Source: Flavobacterium sp. GSB-24 (lineage in GTDB: Bacteria; Bacteroidota; Bacteroidia; Flavobacteriales; Flavobacteriaceae). From it: DNA of 64,000 nt. Made by a program: the position numbers and the translations under genes. Location: the NCBI RefSeq assembly GCF_027924665.1, contig NZ_AP027043.1, positions 1,922,001-1,986,000 on the forward strand, in the 5' to 3' direction. The notes under the pieces were generated by a model. That model was not told the origin of the DNA and made no database searches. It worked only from the letters and a program-made list of their open reading frames with translations. Within the stretch, counting starts at the first letter, position 1; every line of letters starts with the position of its first letter. This document shows positions 17,511-25,806 of the stretch, piece by piece.

Positions 17511-17529
17511 TATAAGTGAAAGATACTTT

Positions 17530-18624
17530 TTAGAAATTTGTATTTACTTTTTTAGAACGATCTGCAATGTAAGAGATCAGCCAAGTTACTTGTCCTTCTT
17601 TTACAAAGTATATTTTCTTTGCTGCTAAATTTGGAATACTTTCTAGACAAGTCACTAGAATGTTGTTTGCAGAAATAAGGTATTTTTGGTCGTAAGTGCT
17701 TAAAACTCTCGCAGCTTCTTTATTCGTTTTTGCCAAGTTTGTAAACTTGCTAAAGTTATTCTTTAGAACGGCATCGTAATCAATTACGTCTTGTAAACTT
17801 AATGTAATATAATGTTCCTTAACGTTTTCGTTATAATATAGTGTCGAAAATGCCCAGACAGCTCCGCCAGATAAATATAGTTTATCCTTTTTTTCTAAAG
17901 GAGGATTTGCATCAAACATTTCTTTTGTCTTCTTACGTAGAATTGGGTTAAAGTCAAAAGATTTTTCTTGATAAGTCGACATATCATTTACTTGACTTTT
18001 ATTTACAACCGTTTTTTCTACAGCATCAGTAAGTGTCATTGTACCAAAATCTAATGCTAAAGGAATAAACTCTAATTTGTTGTCTTTAAGCTCATCAATG
18101 TAACCGCCTTTAGTAGTTTGAGCTCCAATGTCAAGAAGGAAAGCATTTGCATAATCAACAGGAGGAATAGCACCTTTAACTAAAGTTTTTGCTTCTTCGT
18201 TTGCATCTAGCACTTCTAATTCTTTATTGTTAAGAGAAAAGATTTTGTTTTTTAAAACATCAATATTTCGTGCAGATTGAAAAACTGGAGCAGCAACAAT
18301 AAAAATGTTTTCTTCATGAATTTTATACTCGGCTCTTATTTTCTTTAATTGATCAACAACAATAACACTAGTTTTAGTGATGTCATCTTGAGTAAGTTCG
18401 CCAGAAGCAGCAATATGATCGGCAAAAGGAATTCTTTCTGTCCAGAAAGAAAGGATTTTATAATCGGCTTTTTTAATGTTACTTACATCGAGAACAGAAA
18501 CTTTTATAGCCCTACGGCCGATTTCAATTCCGGCATAAATGCTTTTTTGAGAAAATGAATTAAGCGTAAAAAATAAATTTAAAAGAATAAAAAATAGAAC
18601 TTGGGGTTTGTTTTTTTTAAGCAT
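17530..18624 (-). CDS. secreted Ppx/GppA-like (ASKHA-fold) protein
   Basis: This 364-aa protein has a clear signal peptide (about 1-26, ending LNSFSQ) followed by an ASKHA fold. The phosphate-1 motif is AGIEIGRRAIKVSVLDV (31-47), the EEA motif typical of exopolyphosphatase/GppA is in DANEEAKTL (139-147), phosphate-2 is FLLDIGAQTTKGG (161-173) and an adenosine-type LYLSGGAVWAF lies near 263-273. Ppx/GppA enzymes normally hydrolyse polyphosphate or pppGpp in the cytoplasm; export is unusual. Acidic/catalytic residues partly differ from Ppx (IEIGRRA rather than IDIGSNS), so activity may be lost or altered. Possible roles include periplasmic polyphosphate turnover or a scaffold. Confidence 0.75.
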   Translation of the reverse strand: MLKKNKPQVLFFILLNLFFTLNSFSQKSIYAGIEIGRRAIKVSVLDVSNIKKADYKILSFWTERIPFADHIAASGELTQDDITKTSVIVVDQLKKIRAEYKIHEENIFIVAAPVFQSARNIDVLKNKIFSLNNKELEVLDANEEAKTLVKGAIPPVDYANAFLLDIGAQTTKGGYIDELKDNKLEFIPLALDFGTMTLTDAVEKTVVNKSQVNDMSTYQEKSFDFNPILRKKTKEMFDANPPLEKKDKLYLSGGAVWAFSTLYYNENVKEHYITLSLQDVIDYDAVLKNNFSKFTNLAKTNKEAARVLSTYDQKYLISANNILVTCLESIPNLAAKKIYFVKEGQVTWLISYIADRSKKVNTNF

Positions 18625-19261
18625 TGTATTGTAATTGTGATTATATTATTTGTTTTCGAATAAAGACTTTAAAGTGATTTTGGTGGTATTTGTGTGAAAG
18701 TCATAATTTTCTATTTAAAAAATCAGGTTTCATTACAGGATCGCAAATTTATAAAAACATTTACTAATTTAAAGTCAGTTAGTAAGAAAACATATTATTT
18801 AATTATTAAGTTTTATTACTATGCTTGGAAGTTTGTGGTTTTATATTAAAAGACGATATTTTAGACGTTAAACAAGATTTTATATCACAATAGAAATCAA
18901 TTTATTAGAGTAAAATGGTAGGAGAGAATGAGCGGGCTTAGTGATTTTTGTATAATAAAAAAGCTTAAGAGAAATCTGAAACTTTTGTCTTAGTAGCGGG
19001 AAGTATTTAATAATTTAACTAGTTAATTGGAGATTATGTATAATATGTCCATACGTATTAATAAATTGTAAATTATAACACATGTCTTGCTGTTTACTTG
19101 CTTTGTATTATGATTTTATAGTGTTTTCCACACTCTTTCACTTTTAAATATTAACATGTATAGAAATTTTTTTGCTACATTATATCAAAAAGGAACTTTT
19201 GTAAAGGGTGTTTTTTTTAATAAAATAAACCTCAAATTTATTTGAGGTTTAAGGAAATAAG
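18625..19261. other. intergenic region at islet left border
   Basis: 637 bp with no convincing gene. It contains the degraded terminator plus tRNA 3' fragment at 18958-19007 and otherwise AT-rich sequence. A short run resembling a terminator for the minus-strand islet genes lies at about 19219-19255 (CCTCAAATTTATTTGAGG). Confidence 0.6.
18958..19007 (-). pseudogene. tRNA-fMet 3' fragment with degraded terminator (possible att site)
   Basis: The segment TGTCTTAGTAGCGGGAA at 18986-19007 equals the junction of terminator and tRNA 3' end at copy 1 (about 7978-7995). The preceding hairpin (AGCTTAAGAGAAATCTGAAACTT) is a decayed version of the same terminator. Only the last dozen bases of the tRNA remain. 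The orientation is the same as the intact tRNA at 22997-23069, whose 3' end also faces left, as expected for the two ends of an element that inserted into a tRNA 3' end. Confidence 0.6.
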
Positions 19262-19465
19262 TTAAAAAGTTTTTCTTTTTTTTAACCATTTTGCCAAAAA
19301 TAAAACACTCCCCAATATTAAAAAAAGAAGTGCTACATAAAAATAATTTACAACATAATAAGTGTCGCCAATATTTAAATTAAAGTAGAAATCAGAGAAA
19401 TACAGGAAAACAAAAAGTAATATGCCGATTGTTAAAAATATTAAAAAATTATTTTTCATTTTCAT
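19262..19465 (-). CDS. small two-helix membrane protein
   Basis: This 67-aa protein has two predicted transmembrane helices (FLIFLTIGILLFVFLYF and YFYVALLFLILGSVLFL) and a basic tail. It overlaps the end of the upstream gene by 17 bp, so it is translationally coupled to it. Met3 is an alternative start. The family was not recognised. In the context of a toxin-like lipoprotein operon it could be an accessory or immunity membrane protein; this is inference. Confidence 0.6.
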   Translation of the reverse strand: MKMKNNFLIFLTIGILLFVFLYFSDFYFNLNIGDTYYVVNYFYVALLFLILGSVLFLAKWLKKRKTF

Positions 19466-20042
19466 TCATTATTAGATTATTAAAAAAAGCATTAAAAAGC
19501 TTAAAGTATCCAAAACCAGCTTCTTGAAAACAGATATCATCGACAATAATATTAAGCATTTCATTTGGAAATTTATTATATAAAAATCTACTTTCAACGA
19601 TTTGTTCTAAATCGATTATTATTTCTTTTAGTGTTCTTACTTCATTATTAGCCTTTTCAATCTCAGCTATTCTATTTTCTGAATGAAATAATTCAATAAT
19701 ATTCTTCTGAACTTTAATAGCATAGTAAGGAATTATAACACTAATTAGTAATGACACCGTGTACAATTGACCATTTTCAATATAAGTAAAATTAAAAGTC
19801 ATACACTTATCACCATAGTTAAATAGGGTAAAATCTTGAAAATTCTTTAAAGTATAGTCGTTTTGAAATTCACTGAGAATTTTTTTTGAAAAGACCTCTT
19901 TGTATTCTTTCTCGAATTTATTTAATATGGTAGCTAAATTAGTATATTCCGTGGAAGCAATGTATTTTTCACGCTCTTTTTCAAAAGATATATTTTTGGG
20001 ATAAAAGGTATATACCAAATTTTTTAAAACATTTTCAATCAT
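19449..20042 (-). CDS. hypothetical protein, candidate immunity partner of the upstream lipoprotein
   Basis: This 197-aa protein has no signal peptide and is rich in Lys, Glu, Phe and Asn. One short hydrophobic stretch (YTVSLLISVIIPYYAIKV) and a helical, charged middle are visible. The family was not recognised. It begins 9 bp after the stop of the lipoprotein gene at 20052-21191 and overlaps the next small membrane gene. A modular secreted protein followed immediately by an unrelated small gene is the usual layout of toxin-immunity pairs, which is the only basis for the suggested role. Confidence 0.55.
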   Translation of the reverse strand: MIENVLKNLVYTFYPKNISFEKEREKYIASTEYTNLATILNKFEKEYKEVFSKKILSEFQNDYTLKNFQDFTLFNYGDKCMTFNFTYIENGQLYTVSLLISVIIPYYAIKVQKNIIELFHSENRIAEIEKANNEVRTLKEIIIDLEQIVESRFLYNKFPNEMLNIIVDDICFQEAGFGYFKLFNAFFNNLIMNENEK

Positions 20043-20051
20043 AAGTCAAAT

Positions 20052-21191
20052 TTATTCGCAATCATCCGAAAATAATAACGTTGTTTGATAATTTGTCGCT
20101 GGTAAGTTTTCTGTCGAATTGAAATTTACTCTACCACCAGATGTTACTAATGGATAATTATTAGCTAATCTTTCTCTAAAATACTGGTCAACTACCATTT
20201 CTGATACATATTTTGATCCATACATATTAACAACTTCTTGCATTGAAATTTTAAGAGCTTGTGCACTTAAAGTTGCTGCAATACCCGCTGTAATATTAGT
20301 GCCACCAACGCTATGATTAGTTGGCATACCAAATGAAATTGGTTGTGGATAACTAATTGAATGTATGATATGTGCGCCCGTTTCATCCAATAATACAATT
20401 CTAAAAGTAATATTTTTAACTAATGCCGTTTGCCATAAAGATGTGGTATTCACAAAATTAAAACTCGCGCAACTTGGCGGTGCATCATCTTCTATACTTG
20501 GTGGTGATGGAGTCGATGGACTAGTTCCTCTACCGCCGTAACCCGGATTTGGTTCGTCATCTACAGGGCCAGCACCTTCACAGTAAACTAAACCAATTGG
20601 TTCAAAATGCCCATCCCCGTACCAGTAACCATACCAAACACAGTCTACTTGTTCTTCTCGCATTTTTGATGTTAAAGAAAGTTTTACCTCTTTACCATTT
20701 TTAAAAATTAGCTTAACTGTTTTTTTAGTAGCTAAATCTTGCACAAAAACTTTACCATCAAAATTATCATTAATATTATAATAATTATAATTTTTATCTA
20801 ATACTTTAGAATTTTCATCATTTGTAAATATTTGAACGTAGTAAACTTTAAATTTATTTTGACCATCTTTTATAAACATCAATCGGTGGTGGTCATTGTA
20901 TAAATTACCTTTTTCATTAGTGGAGCTTAAATTCTTTTCAAGTTCAAAAGGTATTTCAACTACTTGACCTTCAGTCCCCTCTGTAATAATAGCATCGTCC
21001 CATTTTAAAACAGAAGCAAATTTTAAAATAGTAGACGTATACTCAGCTTGATGGGCGTCATACCAAACTTTAACATCGTTTGTTGATTGATTAATTAATT
21101 GTTGATCTGCTTCATCTGTAACACAGTTTGTAATTAAAAGTAAAAAGCTTAAGAGCACAAAGGCTTTTAACATTTTTGTAATTGCTTTCAT
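20052..21191 (-). CDS. modular lipoprotein with Pro/Gly linker and variable C-terminal domain
   Basis: This 379-aa protein has a lipoprotein signal (lipobox LITNC, Cys23). Residues about 24-185 form an N-terminal domain. A junction motif CVWYGYWYGDGHFEPIGLVY with CEG follows near 184-206. A flexible Gly/Pro/Ser/Thr linker (GYGGRGTSPSTPSPPS) leads to a separate C-terminal domain from about 240. The junction and linker recur in the gene at 21600 in front of an unrelated domain, so the C-terminus is swappable. Such architecture is seen in polymorphic exported effectors. The C-terminal domain was not recognised. Codon use is AT-rich like its neighbours in the islet. Location: envelope, probably surface or periplasm. 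Confidence 0.65.
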   Translation of the reverse strand: MKAITKMLKAFVLLSFLLLITNCVTDEADQQLINQSTNDVKVWYDAHQAEYTSTILKFASVLKWDDAIITEGTEGQVVEIPFELEKNLSSTNEKGNLYNDHHRLMFIKDGQNKFKVYYVQIFTNDENSKVLDKNYNYYNINDNFDGKVFVQDLATKKTVKLIFKNGKEVKLSLTSKMREEQVDCVWYGYWYGDGHFEPIGLVYCEGAGPVDDEPNPGYGGRGTSPSTPSPPSIEDDAPPSCASFNFVNTTSLWQTALVKNITFRIVLLDETGAHIIHSISYPQPISFGMPTNHSVGGTNITAGIAATLSAQALKISMQEVVNMYGSKYVSEMVVDQYFRERLANNYPLVTSGGRVNFNSTENLPATNYQTTLLFSDDCE

Positions 21192-21599
21192 TTAATTTTT
21201 ATTTTAAGTTTCGATACAAAATTGTAAGTTTAATTCTAAAAAACCTTACGTGAAACCGTAACGAATTAAAAGTTTAGTTTCTTAAGCATCTTTTTATATT
21301 TTTGATTTCATTTAAATTAAATTTAAGGGTTTTCAATTTATCGATAACTCTCGGCAATTACAAAAAAATGATCTATTGCTCAAGTTTTATCCTTGTATCG
21401 TCCATTGACTTCATTTCGATGTACAAATTCTGTTGTAATATTTTTTTATAAATCATCATTTTAATTAAAACTTATTCTAAAACTGATAGAATTATAATAA
21501 ATAAAATCAGTAAAATGAATAAATAAAAGAATTCTTTAATTGACGAATAAAAATTATGAGCTCTAATAGCTACTTTAGTGGATTTAGTCAATAGGTTTA
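21192..21599. other. intergenic region between divergent islet genes
   Basis: 408 bp, extremely AT-rich. It should hold the promoter of the minus-strand operon. It lacks any recognisable remnant of the missing N-terminal lipoprotein domain expected in front of 21600. No repeat or hairpin stands out. Confidence 0.55.
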
Positions 21600-22391
21600 A
21601 TGGAAGATGGTTTTCATCCGATTCAATTGTTGTATTGTGAAGGTGGAGGACTAACAGGAGAAGAAGACATTCCTCCAAGCTATGGCAGCGGGGGCGGCAC
21701 TGGTTCAAATCCTGGAACAAGTACTCCGGCTAAACCACAAATTATTGATAATCTTACTGGTAAGGCAAAATGTATAATTAATTTACTAAATCAGAATGGA
21801 AATTCTTTTATTGAAAAATTATTAAGTAATTTTGAAGGTAATGCGAAATTTAACATTGTCATTGGTTCGGCTGATAAAGTTTTTAATAGTGACAACGAAG
21901 AAATAAATGGAAAGACCACTTATACTGTTGGTAGTAATGATTTGCAAATATTAATTAGTAGTTCTAAAGTTGAATCTATAAGTTCTGAAGCAGCTAGATT
22001 AATTTTACATGAATATATACACGCTGATATGTTGAGAAAGTTACTTACAACAGATATTAATGATATAGAGGCGGCCAATTTTAGAGAGGTTTATTCAAGA
22101 TATGCGGGTGAGCAATATCATAGTGCTATGGCTAACCAGTATATGAGTAGTATGAAAGAGGCTCTAAAAGATTTTCACAAAAATGTTTTGCGAGAGGATT
22201 TTGATAAATATGTAAATTTTTACGGGGAAGAGCCTAATGATGAACTGTATGAAGCAATGGTTTGGAATGGATTGAAAGAGGTGGATGTGGTGGCTTGGGA
22301 CAATTTGACTCCTGAAAAAAAAGCATCAATAAATGCAACGTTTAATAATGTAGCTAAGAAGCTAACACAAGTTAGTCTTTGTAGTAAATAG
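21600..22391 (+). pseudogene. 5'-truncated modular protein with HExxH zincin-like domain
   Basis: The 263-aa frame starts MEDGFHPIQLLYCEGGG, which aligns with the junction motif found at about residue 193 of the neighbouring lipoprotein (GDGHFEPIGLVYCEG). A Gly/Ser/Pro linker follows (SYGSGGGTGSNPG) and then a different C-terminal domain carrying LILHEYIHADM, an HExxH motif at residues 137-141. A stop codon 15 bp upstream in frame and the lack of a signal peptide indicate that the N-terminal lipoprotein domain has been lost. It may be a remnant, a silent cassette, or still expressed in the cytoplasm. As a peptidase-like effector it would need the missing export signal. Confidence 0.6.
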
Positions 22392-22412
22392 TTCAAACTT
22401 AATTTGATTTGA

Positions 22413-22838
22413 ATGATGATGTCGAAATTTAAAAGCTCTCTTTTTACAGGATGTACAATTATTATATGTTTATTTTTTTTAGGTAATGTACAAGCTCAGG
22501 TAAAAGAAAAAAGAGATACGCTGTATTTTAAAATAGATAATTTCTATCTATTTGAAAACAAGAATATTCCTAAAACTTTTTTTATTAAAGACAGAAATGG
22601 ACACACCGAATTTTGTTTTCAAGAAGCTGAAATTTTATTTGATTTAAAGCCTATGGAGGTCTTAGATTTAAAGTATTTTATAAGGAATTCAAAATTTTTT
22701 ATAAATCAAGGGAAAATATCATTAGATATAAAAGGACTAATGGATTTTATGAAAAATTATAAAATTATTTTAATAAGGGAAAGTGATGATAAGACTTATT
22801 ATATTAAAGTTAATATTTCAATTGTGATTTTTGGATAA
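22413..22838 (+). CDS. small secreted hypothetical protein
   Basis: This 141-aa protein has a signal peptide (hydrophobic run TIIICLFFLG, cleavage near NVQAQ) and a basic, Phe/Lys/Ile-rich mature part. Initiation could be at any of the first three Met. It starts 21 bp after the truncated zincin gene and is probably co-transcribed. Position after an effector-like gene and an envelope location would suit an immunity protein acting outside the cytoplasm. The family was not recognised. Confidence 0.55.
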   Translation: MMMSKFKSSLFTGCTIIICLFFLGNVQAQVKEKRDTLYFKIDNFYLFENKNIPKTFFIKDRNGHTEFCFQEAEILFDLKPMEVLDLKYFIRNSKFFINQGKISLDIKGLMDFMKNYKIILIRESDDKTYYIKVNISIVIFG

Positions 22839-22950
22839 AAATCGTCTTAGTTGTCTCTAGAATAATAGTACCCAACTGGCTTTGAAATAATTGTTCACGA
22901 ATTGCAACAAATATAAAAAAAATATAAAACAGTATTTTTCGAAACACAAA

Positions 22951-22984
22951 AAAAGCCTGAGAAATCTAGATTTCTCAGGCTTTT
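22951..22984. terminator. perfect palindromic terminator
   Basis: AAAAGCCTGAGAAATCT and its exact reverse complement meet without a loop, giving 17-bp arms flanked by A and T runs. It can serve both the plus-strand islet genes and the minus-strand tRNA. It differs from the terminator beside tRNA copy 1. Confidence 0.75.
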
Positions 22985-22996
22985 GCTTTAAAGTAG

Positions 22997-23069
22997 TAGC
23001 GGGAACAGGACTCGAACCTGTGACCTTCGGGTTATGAGCCCGACGAGCTGCCTACTGCTCTATCCCGCG
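22997..23069 (-). tRNA. initiator tRNA-fMet (CAT), copy 2
   Basis: Identical over 73 nt to the copy at 7987-8059, with the same 5' flank (TGTTTCGGGTGCAAAGATAC on the plus strand). Anticodon CAT, G:C-rich anticodon stem and unpaired 1-72 position mark an initiator. Its 3' end borders the accessory islet to the left. Confidence 0.95.
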
Positions 23070-23081
23070 ATGTTTCGGGTG

Positions 23082-23112
23082 CAAAGATACGCCGATTTTT
23101 TAGAAATCCAAC
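23082..23112 (-). promoter_or_regulatory. promoter of tRNA-fMet copy 2
   Basis: On the minus strand GTTG and TATCTTTG are 19 bp apart, the same spacing and -7 sequence as at copy 1; the spacer sequence itself is different. Confidence 0.65.
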
Positions 23113-23158
23113 GAAAACTTTAAAAAATGTTTTATTTTCTGTATTGAGTTGATATGAC

Positions 23159-23166
23159 TACCTTTG
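23159..23166 (+). promoter_or_regulatory. -7 element of era
   Basis: TACCTTTG matches TAnnTTTG. Transcription would start near 23173, leaving a very short leader and favouring the ATG at 23186 over that at 23180. Confidence 0.5.
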
Positions 23167-23185
23167 CACCTTAAATATTATGCAA

Positions 23186-24067
23186 ATGTCACATAAAGCA
23201 GGTTTTGTAAACATCATCGGGAATCCAAATGTTGGAAAATCAACATTGATGAACGCTTTCGTCGGAGAGCGATTGTCAATCATTACATCTAAAGCACAAA
23301 CTACACGTCATAGAATATTAGGAATTGTAAACGGTGAAGACTTTCAATTGGTATTGTCTGATACTCCTGGGATCATTAAGCCGGCGTACGAAATGCAGGA
23401 ATCTATGATGAACTTTGTAAAATCGGCTTTTGAAGATGCTGATATTTTAGTTTACATGGTAGAAATAGGAGAGCAGGATTTAAAAGATGAAGATTTTTTC
23501 AAGAAAATTATTCACGCTAAAATTCCAGTTTTATTACTGTTAAATAAAATCGATAATTCTAATCAGGAACAATTAGAGCAGCAGGTTACTTTTTGGAAAG
23601 AGAAAGTACCAAATGCAGAAATTTTCCCGATTTCTGCTTTGCAGAATTTCAATGTTCCAGAAGTTTTCGGAAGAATTATCGAATTACTTCCAGAATCACC
23701 AGCTTATTATCCTAAAGATCAATTAACAGATAAGCCAGAACGTTTCTTTGTTAATGAAACCATTCGTGAGAAAATCTTATTGAATTACAGTAAAGAGATT
23801 CCGTATGCAGTTGAAATCGTTACAGAAGAATTTTTTGAAGATGAAAAAATTATCAGAATTCGTTCGGTAATTATGGTAGAACGCGATACGCAAAAAGGAA
23901 TCATCATAGGACATAAAGGAGCAGCCCTTAAAAAGGTAGGAACCGATGCACGTGCGGATTTAGAAAAATTCTTCGGAAAACAAATTCACATCGAACTATA
24001 TGTAAAAGTGAATAAAAACTGGAGAAGCAACGCGAATATGCTGAAACGATTTGGGTATAATCAGTAA
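23186..24067 (+). CDS. era: GTPase Era
   Basis: Starting at Met3 of the longer frame, this protein has 293 residues. G1 is GNPNVGKST, G2 contains the TTRHR segment, G3 is DTPG and G4 is NKID. A C-terminal KH domain carries GHKGAALKKVG, the RNA-binding GxxG loop. Era binds 16S rRNA and helps assemble the 30S subunit. The gene is followed 275 bp later by the related GTPase der, a common Bacteroidota arrangement with separate promoters. Confidence 0.97.
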   Translation: MSHKAGFVNIIGNPNVGKSTLMNAFVGERLSIITSKAQTTRHRILGIVNGEDFQLVLSDTPGIIKPAYEMQESMMNFVKSAFEDADILVYMVEIGEQDLKDEDFFKKIIHAKIPVLLLLNKIDNSNQEQLEQQVTFWKEKVPNAEIFPISALQNFNVPEVFGRIIELLPESPAYYPKDQLTDKPERFFVNETIREKILLNYSKEIPYAVEIVTEEFFEDEKIIRIRSVIMVERDTQKGIIIGHKGAALKKVGTDARADLEKFFGKQIHIELYVKVNKNWRSNANMLKRFGYNQ

Positions 24068-24235
24068 AAAGAGTATTCGGTCGCAGTTTACAGTCTCAGT
24101 CTGAAATTTGTGAATGCGAATTAAATATAGCAGGAAACAACTCCAAAAAAAGTAGTCAGTTTTTAATTTAGAGGTCACGTTTTTACCAGTTTTTTAACTG
24201 AATACTTAAAACTGTGACTGCAAACTAAAAAAGAC

Positions 24236-24243
24236 TACCTTTG
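24236..24243 (+). promoter_or_regulatory. -7 element of der
   Basis: TACCTTTG, identical to the element in front of era. Transcription start is expected near 24250, giving a leader of about 90 nt. Confidence 0.5.
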
Positions 24244-24341
24244 CAAAAAATTTAAATAAGGCATTTTTGGTTTATAATTTATTGTGGTTTAGTCAAAAAC
24301 GAAATCTGAAATTTTAAATCTGAAATCTAAAATTCAAAAAA

Positions 24342-25652
24342 ATGAATAACATTGTTGCGATAGTAGGAAGACCTAATGTAGGGAAATCGACCCTTTTTAA
24401 TAGGCTGATACAAAGAAGAGAAGCTATTGTAGATTCAGTATCTGGGGTTACCCGTGATAGAAACTATGGTAAAAGCGAGTGGAACGGAAAAGAGTTTTCT
24501 GTCATTGATACAGGTGGATACGTTCGCGGATCTGATGACGTATTTGAAGGTGAAATCCGTAAACAAGTAGAGCTTGCTATCGACGAAGCAGATGTTATTA
24601 TTTTTGTGGTTGATGTTGAAGAAGGTATTACACCAATGGATGAAACGGTTGCTAAATTACTGCGTAAAGTAACAAAACCAGTTTTATTGGCTGTAAATAA
24701 GGTTGATAACGCTATGCGTGAAAAAGATGCAGTTGAGTTTTATAACCTAGGTCTGGGTGAATATTTTACTTTCGCCAGTATTTCTGGAAGCGGAACTGGA
24801 GATTTATTAGATGCTCTAATCGATGCTTTCCCAGAAAAGCCAGAGCAGCCTCAAGAAGAAGTGGTTTTACCACGTTTTGCTGTTGTAGGTCGCCCAAATG
24901 CAGGTAAATCAAGTTTTATTAATGCATTAATTGGTAAAGAACGTTTCATGGTAACAGATATTGCAGGTACAACTCGTGATGCAATTGATACCAAATTTGA
25001 CCGTTTTGGTTTTGAGTTTAACTTAGTAGATACTGCGGGAATCCGTCGTAAAGCAAAGGTTAAAGAAGATTTAGAGTTTTATTCTGTAATGCGTTCAGTT
25101 CGTGCAATTGAGCATGCAGATATTTGTATATTAGTTATCGATGCAACCCGCGGATTTGAAGGTCAGGATCAGAGTATTTTTTGGCTTGCAGAGAAAAACC
25201 GTAAAGGTGTGGTAATCTTGGTAAACAAATGGGACTTGGTAGAGAAAGATACCATGTCTACTCGTGATTACGAAGAGAAAATCAAAAAAGAATTAATGCC
25301 TTTTACAGATGTGCCTATTTTATTCGTTTCTGCTTTAACAAAGCAGCGTTTATTAAAAGCATTGGAAGCTACGGTTCAGGTTTTTGAAAATAGAAAACAA
25401 AGAATTCCTACTTCAAAATTCAACGAATTTATGTTGAAAGTTATTGAAGCTTATCCGCCGCCGGCGACAAAAGGAAAATATGTGAAAATTAAATATTGTA
25501 TGCAATTACCAACTCAAACACCTCAGTTTGTATTTTTTGCTAATATGCCGCAATATGTTAAAGAACCATATAAACGATATTTGGAAAATAAAATTAGAGA
25601 GAAATGGGATTTTTCTGGAGTCCCAATCGATATTTATATCAGAGAAAAATAA
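24342..25652 (+). CDS. der: GTPase Der (EngA)
   Basis: This 436-aa protein has two tandem GTPase domains: G1 motifs GRPNVGKST (about 8-16) and GRPNAGKSS (about 183-191), G3 motifs DTGG and DTAG, and G4 motifs NKVD and NKWD. A C-terminal KH-like domain (about 350-436) ends PIDIYIREK. Der is required for maturation of the 50S ribosomal subunit. The length is normal. A strong terminator directly follows the stop. Confidence 0.98.
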   Translation: MNNIVAIVGRPNVGKSTLFNRLIQRREAIVDSVSGVTRDRNYGKSEWNGKEFSVIDTGGYVRGSDDVFEGEIRKQVELAIDEADVIIFVVDVEEGITPMDETVAKLLRKVTKPVLLAVNKVDNAMREKDAVEFYNLGLGEYFTFASISGSGTGDLLDALIDAFPEKPEQPQEEVVLPRFAVVGRPNAGKSSFINALIGKERFMVTDIAGTTRDAIDTKFDRFGFEFNLVDTAGIRRKAKVKEDLEFYSVMRSVRAIEHADICILVIDATRGFEGQDQSIFWLAEKNRKGVVILVNKWDLVEKDTMSTRDYEEKIKKELMPFTDVPILFVSALTKQRLLKALEATVQVFENRKQRIPTSKFNEFMLKVIEAYPPPATKGKYVKIKYCMQLPTQTPQFVFFANMPQYVKEPYKRYLENKIREKWDFSGVPIDIYIREK

Positions 25653-25684
25653 AAAAAAGTCCCCAAAAATAGGGGACTTTTTTA
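25653..25684 (+). terminator. terminator after der
   Basis: AAAGTCCCC and GGGGACTTT arms around a 7-nt loop, followed by T residues, starting right at the der stop codon. Confidence 0.85.
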
Positions 25685-25806
25685 TGTTTGGTGTCTATAT
25701 AATTACAAAACTGATTTTTTATTGGCACTATATTTGAATAAATGTAAAAAACACAATTAAACCTTTTGCATTTTTTTAAGTCTTACTGATCTAACTAACC
25801 TAATTT

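Noticed and set aside
7987..23069. The segment between the two identical tRNA-fMet genes as one 15-kb mobile element
   Set aside because: Genes from 8 to 18.7 kb are ordinary conserved flavobacterial genes without mobility functions; only the 19-23 kb part looks accessory.
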